Origin: CAYLUN01 sp964386865
GTDB lineage: Bacteria; Verrucomicrobiota; Kiritimatiellia; RFP12; UBA1067
DNA: 45,786 nucleotides
Direction of reading: 5' to 3'
NCBI GenBank assembly: GCA_964386865.1
Contig: CAYLUN010000044.1
Span: 1 to 45,786, forward strand
Shown here one piece after another: positions 41,262 to 45,786 of the stretch. Below the pieces are notes generated by a model. The model was given only the letters and a program-made list of their open reading frames with translations, had not been told where the DNA came from and searched no databases. The translations under genes and the position numbers were made by a program. Position 1 is the stretch's first letter. Each line of letters starts with the position of its first letter.

Positions 41262-41511
41262 CTTTGGTCTGTTACTGGCAGAAGGAGAACAAAGGGACAG
41301 GTAGTTACAGGTAGTTNNNNNNNNNNNNNNNNNNNNNNNNNNNNNNNNNNNNNNNNNNNNNNNNNNNNNNNNNNNNNNNNNNNNNNNNNNNNNNNNNNNN
41401 NNNNNNNNNNNNNNNNCTTTGGTCTGTTACTGGCAGAAGGAGAACAAAGGGACAGGTAGTTACAGGTAGTTGGCAGAAGGAGAACAAAGGGACAGGTAGT
41501 TACAGGTAGTT
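41262..41511. repeat. 55-nt tandem repeat containing the assembly gap
   Basis: The 55 nt at 41262-41316 are repeated exactly at 41417-41471. The last 40 nt are repeated again at 41472-41511. The unit ends in GTAGTTACAGGTAGTT. Between the first two copies are 100 N (41317-41416), the usual placeholder for a gap of unknown size. The real number of repeats is unknown. Confidence 0.9.
41317..41416. other. Assembly gap of 100 N
   Basis: Exactly 100 unresolved bases inside a tandem repeat. Frames that cross it are not meaningful. Confidence 0.99.
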
Positions 41512-41698
41512 AGTAGAAAAAGGCGCAAGCCGGGTCGTAGAGCGCGTCGAGCGGGGTGTCGCCGGCCTTGAGGATGAAGGTTTTTAGCAGTTCGAGCGAG
41601 TCTTTGCCGTGGCGTTTCGCGGTGGTGATGAGCGAGAGGTTGGTCGCTAGGGCTTGAGCGCCGTGGAGGGACTGGTTGCCGAAGGTGATCTCTTCTCC
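41510..41698 (-). pseudogene. Transposase C-terminal relic, IS66-like
   Basis: On the minus strand the last 60 or so codons before the TAA at 41510 read ITFGNQSLHGAQALATNLSL, then ITTAKRHGKDSLELLKTFIL, then KAGDTPLDALYDPACAFFY. The pattern F-G-N-x-S-x-x-G followed by S-L-I-x-T-A-K-R-x-G resembles the C-terminus of IS66-family transposases. The frame is lost at the palindrome that starts at 41699. No inverted terminal repeats can be assigned. Another transposase family is possible. Confidence 0.45.
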
Positions 41699-41751
41699 AA
41701 ATCGAAATCGGGATCGGGGTCGAGACCCGATAGCGATCCCGATTTCGATTT
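41699..41751. repeat. 18-bp perfect inverted repeat with nested hairpin
   Basis: AAATCGAAATCGGGATCG (41699-41716) and CGATCCCGATTTCGATTT (41734-41751) pair perfectly. The loop holds GGGTCGAGACCC, itself a hairpin. It interrupts the transposase relic. Confidence 0.85.
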
Positions 41752-41864
41752 CGGCCGTCAGCCCAACTTGAAGTTATGGGCGAGCGAGCGTTCGGTTGCC
41801 CGGCCTGGTTACGCACGGCGTTTGCGTGTCAATGGGGCGGATCAGCGAGACGGCCGAAAGACGT

Positions 41865-41927
41865 GAAACCGGCGACGGTTGCTGTATTCGGCGGGCTCGT
41901 AGCGCCCGCCGTACAGAAACCGGCGAC
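41865..41927. repeat. Hairpin flanked by 12-nt direct repeats
   Basis: GAAACCGGCGAC occurs at 41865-41876 and 41916-41927. Between them, 41889-41911 is a palindrome with arms CGGCGGGC and GCCCGCCG. The layout resembles a REP-type insertion with a target duplication. It lies 20 nt beyond the RND pump stop codon. Confidence 0.6.
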
Positions 41928-41947
41928 CGAATCGCGCGTGCGCCCGC

Positions 41948-44900
41948 TCAGCAGGCGGGCCTGTCCTTCCGCTTGTTCAGCAGGTGATACAGGGTCGGCA
42001 GCACAACGAGCGTCAGGAGCGTCGAGGTGATCAGCCCGCCCATCACGACGACCGCCAGAGGCTTCTGAATGTCCGCGCCGGAGCCGGTCGCATACAGCAT
42101 GGGGAAGTGGCCGATGAAGCTCGTCAGCGCCGTCATCAGCAGCGGGCGGAAGCGCAGGTCGCACCCCTCGCGCACGGTTTCCGACACCGAGCGGCCCCGC
42201 TCGCGCAGCTGTCGGAAAAAGGCCACCAGGATGACGCCGTTCTGCACCGCGATGCCCAGGAGCACGATGAACGCGACGGCCGCCGAAACGGAGAGCGGGA
42301 TGTTGAAGGCCACCACCGCGATGACGCCGCCGACGAGCGCAAACGGCAGATTCAAGAGCACGAGGAGCGAGTTCGTCACCGAGTCCAGCGCCAGGAAGAG
42401 AAAGACCAAGATCAGAATCAGCGCAATCGGAAGCACCAGGGAAAGCTGGCTCATCGCGCGCTGCTGATTCTCGAACTGGCCGCCATAATCGACGTAGTAC
42501 CCCGGTGGCAGCTCCTTGATCAGGGCGGCAATGCCGGCCTGCACGTCCTTTACGAAGCCGCCCAGGTCCCGCCCACGCACATTGGCCTCGACAACCACTC
42601 GTCGGACGCCATTCTCGCGGCTGATTTGCGCCGGCGCCTCGACCATCTCGACCGTGGCGACCTGCGACAGAGGAACGCGCACGCCGTTCGGAGCCCGGAT
42701 CAGCAGCCGCTCGATCTGCGGGATGTCCGCCCGCGCCGCTTCAGGATACCGGATCACGATCGCGAACCGGCGCTGCTCTTCGATGAGGGTTCCCGCGACT
42801 TGGCCGGCCACGGCCGTCTCGATGGCCTCGTTCACGTCCGCCACATTGATCCCGTAGCGCGCGACCGCGGCGCGGTCGATGAGCAGGTTGAGCTGATTCA
42901 TGCCCGAGATCTGCTCGACCTTGACATCTTCGGCGCCCTCGACCGCCTGCATCGCGGGCGCGACGCGGTCCGCGAACCGCTTCAGCACTTCGAGATCGGG
43001 CCCGAAGATCTTGACCGCGAGGTCGCTCTTCACGCCGGAGATGAGCTCGTTGACGCGCAGCGCGATGGGCTGCGAGTAGGAGAACCTGAGCCCCGGGATG
43101 ACCGCCAAGTCCTGCTGGATCGCCGCCAGGAGCTCCGCCTTGCTGCGGCCGCCCGTCCACTGGCGGCGCGGCTTGAGCATGATGAACACGTCCGTCTGCT
43201 CCGGCCCCATGGGGTCTTCGGAGATTTCGGCGCGGCCGGTCTTGCTGATCACGGTCTGGATCTCGGGGAACTTCTGCAGCCGCGACTCGATGACGCCGGC
43301 CACGCGCGCCGAGCCGTCCAGCGAGGCGTTGGGCAGGCGGACCACGTTGACCGCGATGGCGCCCTCGTCCAGCGCGGGCATGAACTCGGTTCCGACCATC
43401 GGCACCAGCGCCACGGCGGACGCCAGCACGGCGACGGCGATGCCCAGGGTGACGACGGGCCACCTGACCGCGCGCGCCAACATCTTCAGGTAGCTCGCGT
43501 GGAACCAGCGGATGAACGCGAACTCCTTCTCCGGCGCCAGCTTCAGCACGGAGGCGGATATGGCCGGAACAACCGTGAGGGCCACGGCCAGAGAAACCAG
43601 CAGCGCGATGAGCATGGTCAGCGCCATCGGCGCGAACATCTTGCCCTCGATCCCCTGCAGCGTGAACAGCGGCACCAGGATGACCACGATGATCAGCACC
43701 GAGAAAGCCACGGGCCGCGCCACCTCGACGACGGCGTCGGTCACGATCTGCCGCTTGTCCCCGCCTTCGTGTTTCTCCGCCAAATGACGCCGGATGTTCT
43801 CCACCACCACGATCGACGCGTCGACCACCATGCCGACGGAGAAGGCCAAGCCGCCCAGGCTCATGAGGTTGGAGCTCATGCCGGCCCACCGCATGACGAT
43901 GAAGCTGACGAGGAACGTGAACGGCAGGGAGAACACGACGACCAGCGCCGTGCGCAGTTCAGCGACAAACAGAAACAGCACCAAGATCACGAAGAAGCCG
44001 CCCTCGAGCGTGGCGTTGACGACGGTGTGGATGCAGGCGTCGATCAGCTCGGTGCGGTCATAGAAGACGTTGACGCGCACGCCTTCGGGCAGCGCGGCGT
44101 CGAGCGTGCCGATCGCAGCCTTCACGCGGCTGACCACGTCCTGCGAGTTCTCGCCCTTCAGCATGATGATCATGCCGGCGACCACTTCGCCTTTTCCGTC
44201 GCGGGTGACCGCGCCTTGCCGCGGCTCGGAGCCGATGACGACGTCCGCGACGTCGCGCAGGTAGACGGGCGTCCCGTCTTGCGCCTTGAGCACGATTCGC
44301 TCGATGTCGGGGATGTCCCTCAGCAGCCCGACCCCGCGCAGGTAGAACTGCTCCCAGCCGCGCACGACGATTCCGCCGGCCGCGTTCGCGTTGTTCCGCT
44401 CCACCGCTTCGACGACCTCTTGCGCGGTCAGGCCATACTTCAGCAGCCTGTCGGGAGATACGAGCACCTGATACTGTTTGATGTAGCCGCCGAAGCTGTT
44501 GACTTCGTTGACGCCCGCTATGGGCTTCAGCCGCGGAGCGATCAGCCAGTCCTGAACGGAACGAAGCTCGGTGGCGTCCAGCTTATCGCTTTCCACCGTG
44601 TATTGCAGAATTTCGCCCAGTCCCGTGCTGATCGGCCCCAGCTCCGGATCAACGCCCGTCGGCAGCCGTTCGCGGGCGACGGCGAGGCGCTCCGAAACGA
44701 TCTGCCGGGTCCAGTATGTGTCGACGCCGTCTTCGAAGATGATCACGACCTGCGAGAGTTCGGCCTTGGACAGCGACCGAACCTGCTTAACTTTCGGCAG
44801 TCCGCCCATGACCTGCTCGATCGGGTAGCTCACCCGCTCTTCGACGTCGACCGCCGCGAGGCCCGGGGCCTTGGTGAGGATCATCACCTGCACGTTGGTG

Positions 44901-45025
44901 ACGTCAGGGAAGGCGTCGATGGGAAGATGCTTCCAGGCGATCACCCCGAGAACGGTAAACAATACCGTCCCGAGGAAGACCAATAACTTCTGGTGCAGGA
45001 TAAACCGGATGAATGTGGTAAACAT
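41948..45025 (-). CDS. Heavy-metal RND efflux pump (CzcA/CusA family)
   Basis: The protein has 1025 residues, full length for the HAE1/HME RND family. It is the inner-membrane proton-driven pump of a tripartite metal exporter. The N-terminus has one membrane helix (about 14-32) and then APGLAAVDVEERVSYPIEQV, the HME signature. Two large periplasmic loops and two blocks of helices follow. Helix 4 has GLAFSVGMVVDASIVVVEN, whose Asp is the likely proton-relay residue. The second block includes ALVGGVIAVVAFNIPLSVSA and LRFRPLLMTALTSFIGHFPM. The metal cannot be named with certainty. It starts 15 nt after the adaptor stop, so the two form an operon; the outer-membrane channel is not in the window. 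Confidence 0.95.
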   Translation of the reverse strand: MFTTFIRFILHQKLLVFLGTVLFTVLGVIAWKHLPIDAFPDVTNVQVMILTKAPGLAAVDVEERVSYPIEQVMGGLPKVKQVRSLSKAELSQVVIIFEDGVDTYWTRQIVSERLAVARERLPTGVDPELGPISTGLGEILQYTVESDKLDATELRSVQDWLIAPRLKPIAGVNEVNSFGGYIKQYQVLVSPDRLLKYGLTAQEVVEAVERNNANAAGGIVVRGWEQFYLRGVGLLRDIPDIERIVLKAQDGTPVYLRDVADVVIGSEPRQGAVTRDGKGEVVAGMIIMLKGENSQDVVSRVKAAIGTLDAALPEGVRVNVFYDRTELIDACIHTVVNATLEGGFFVILVLFLFVAELRTALVVVFSLPFTFLVSFIVMRWAGMSSNLMSLGGLAFSVGMVVDASIVVVENIRRHLAEKHEGGDKRQIVTDAVVEVARPVAFSVLIIVVILVPLFTLQGIEGKMFAPMALTMLIALLVSLAVALTVVPAISASVLKLAPEKEFAFIRWFHASYLKMLARAVRWPVVTLGIAVAVLASAVALVPMVGTEFMPALDEGAIAVNVVRLPNASLDGSARVAGVIESRLQKFPEIQTVISKTGRAEISEDPMGPEQTDVFIMLKPRRQWTGGRSKAELLAAIQQDLAVIPGLRFSYSQPIALRVNELISGVKSDLAVKIFGPDLEVLKRFADRVAPAMQAVEGAEDVKVEQISGMNQLNLLIDRAAVARYGINVADVNEAIETAVAGQVAGTLIEEQRRFAIVIRYPEAARADIPQIERLLIRAPNGVRVPLSQVATVEMVEAPAQISRENGVRRVVVEANVRGRDLGGFVKDVQAGIAALIKELPPGYYVDYGGQFENQQRAMSQLSLVLPIALILILVFLFLALDSVTNSLLVLLNLPFALVGGVIAVVAFNIPLSVSAAVAFIVLLGIAVQNGVILVAFFRQLRERGRSVSETVREGCDLRFRPLLMTALTSFIGHFPMLYATGSGADIQKPLAVVVMGGLITSTLLTLVVLPTLYHLLNKRKDRPAC

Positions 45026-45040
45026 AGTTGTGTCCTTCCG

Positions 45041-45786
45041 TTAATCGGCGCAGCCCGCACCCATCTTTTCGCGAAGGACATCCGACTTGCATACAAACGC
45101 GCCCTCCGTGACGATCTTCTCGCCCTCGGGCAGTCCGGACGTGATCTCGACGCTGTCCGCGAAAACGCGCCCGACCTCCACGTCCGTGCGCAGGACAAAC
45201 CCGTCGCGGACCTGGCGGAAGACAAAGTGCTTGCCCTCGTCCGACAGGAGCGCGATCGTGGGTACGGCGACCACCTTCTCCGGCGTTTCGAACACGGCGT
45301 TCGCCGCGCAGAACATGCCGGGGCGGAGCAGGGCATCCGGGTTCTTCAGCGCGGCGCGCACTTTGATGGTGCGGCTGTTCTCGTCCAGGGCGGATCCGAT
45401 CAGGTCGATGGCGCCCTCGAACGTTCTGTCTGGAAACGCGAGGGTTTTGACCTGCACGCGCGGAGGCCCTTTCTTCGCTTCGCCCAGGAGCCGCGCGAGA
45501 TCCTGCTCGTACAGGCTCAGCCAGACCCACACCGAGGAGAGGTCCGCAAGGGTCAGCACCTCCTTGCCCGCTTCGACGGTCTCGCCCGGGTCGAGGTGCT
45601 TCTGGATCACAGTGCCGCTCTGCGGCGCGAGGACGGGCAGCCGGGCGCCTTTGCCGGTCGCGCCGTCCGCCGTCAGGGCCGCGATGGCGGACGCGTCCAG
45701 CCCCATGACGGCGAGGGCGTTCTCGGCGGACTCCAGCTCGATGCGGTACTCGTCGTACTTCATCTGCGCCTCCACGGCGTCGGCCT
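45041..45786 (-). CDS. RND periplasmic adaptor (HlyD/CusB family), 3' part
   Basis: The gene runs off the right edge; about 247 C-terminal residues are visible. It is the periplasmic adaptor that joins the RND pump to the outer-membrane channel. After a helical hairpin end (AQMKYDEYRIELESAENALA) come the lipoyl/barrel-sandwich segment (LPVLAPQSGTVIQKHLDPGE), the beta-barrel domain (SVWVWLSLYEQDLARLL; SRTIKVRAALKNPDALLRPG) and the membrane-proximal domain ending with SGLPEGEKIVTEGAFVCKSD. The GTG near 45775 is inside the gene and is not the start. It is co-transcribed with the pump gene. Confidence 0.92.
   Translation of the reverse strand, partial: ADAVEAQMKYDEYRIELESAENALAVMGLDASAIAALTADGATGKGARLPVLAPQSGTVIQKHLDPGETVEAGKEVLTLADLSSVWVWLSLYEQDLARLLGEAKKGPPRVQVKTLAFPDRTFEGAIDLIGSALDENSRTIKVRAALKNPDALLRPGMFCAANAVFETPEKVVAVPTIALLSDEGKHFVFRQVRDGFVLRTDVEVGRVFADSVEITSGLPEGEKIVTEGAFVCKSDVLREKMGAGCAD

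Noticed and set aside
41232..41487. Short frames crossing the N run
   Set aside because: They include unresolved bases and tandem repeat sequence and cannot be real genes as shown.
1..45786. tRNA and rRNA genes
   Set aside because: I looked for the conserved TTCGA loop and acceptor pairing and for rRNA signature words and found none that could be supported; a covariance-model search would be decisive.

Overview
This is a GC-rich bacterial window, probably from a metagenome-assembled genome, because a run of exactly 100 N lies at 41317-41416. The gene content suggests the PVC superphylum, most likely Kiritimatiellota or a related Verrucomicrobia-like lineage. The signs are two giant secreted proteins built from autotransporter-associated beta-strand (PATR) repeats, a GH2 beta-galactosidase-like enzyme with NPCBM domains, a XylR-like AraC regulator, a Tat-exported TIM-barrel isomerase-like protein, and many dispersed hairpin repeats. 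The lineage is inferred from gene content; there is no rRNA or tRNA gene to anchor it.

Layout. 1-5154: the 3' part of recJ, then a 1297-residue secreted GH2 protein that appears to lack the segment carrying the catalytic nucleophile. 5155-9273: a repeat-rich spacer, a TPR lipoprotein, four tandem palindromes, then a tight cluster of a CvpA-like membrane protein, an ECF-type sigma factor and a membrane-anchored protein with an alpha/alpha-toroid domain. 9464-12577: a DUF2284 protein and the cytochrome bd oxidase operon cydAB. 12618-15863: a secreted TIM-barrel-like protein and, convergent to it, a secreted alpha/beta-hydrolase. 15976-29188: two tandem paralogous giant genes on the minus strand (2153 and 2178 residues). 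29533-31720: two adjacent zinc-ribbon membrane proteins of unknown function. 31755-36156: the GDP-L-fucose genes gmd-fcl, a divergent XylR-like regulator, and a Tat-exported sugar isomerase-like protein ending in a clear intrinsic terminator. 36289-38257: an apparent antitoxin-toxin fusion relic, a small PQ-loop-like membrane protein and tyrA. 38538-45786: a heavy-metal region with a P1B-type ATPase and an RND efflux pump plus adaptor, separated by a scar that holds an Rhs relic, a palindromic element, a tandem repeat with the assembly gap, and a transposase relic.

The genes fit a free-living or gut glycan-degrading heterotroph that can respire at low oxygen (cytochrome bd), secretes carbohydrate-active and surface proteins, makes fucose-containing polysaccharide, and resists metals. 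The least explained parts are the sigma factor/toroid module, the paired zinc-ribbon membrane proteins, the shared architecture and C-terminal tail of the giant proteins, the GH2 protein without its catalytic residues, and several families of dispersed hairpin elements.
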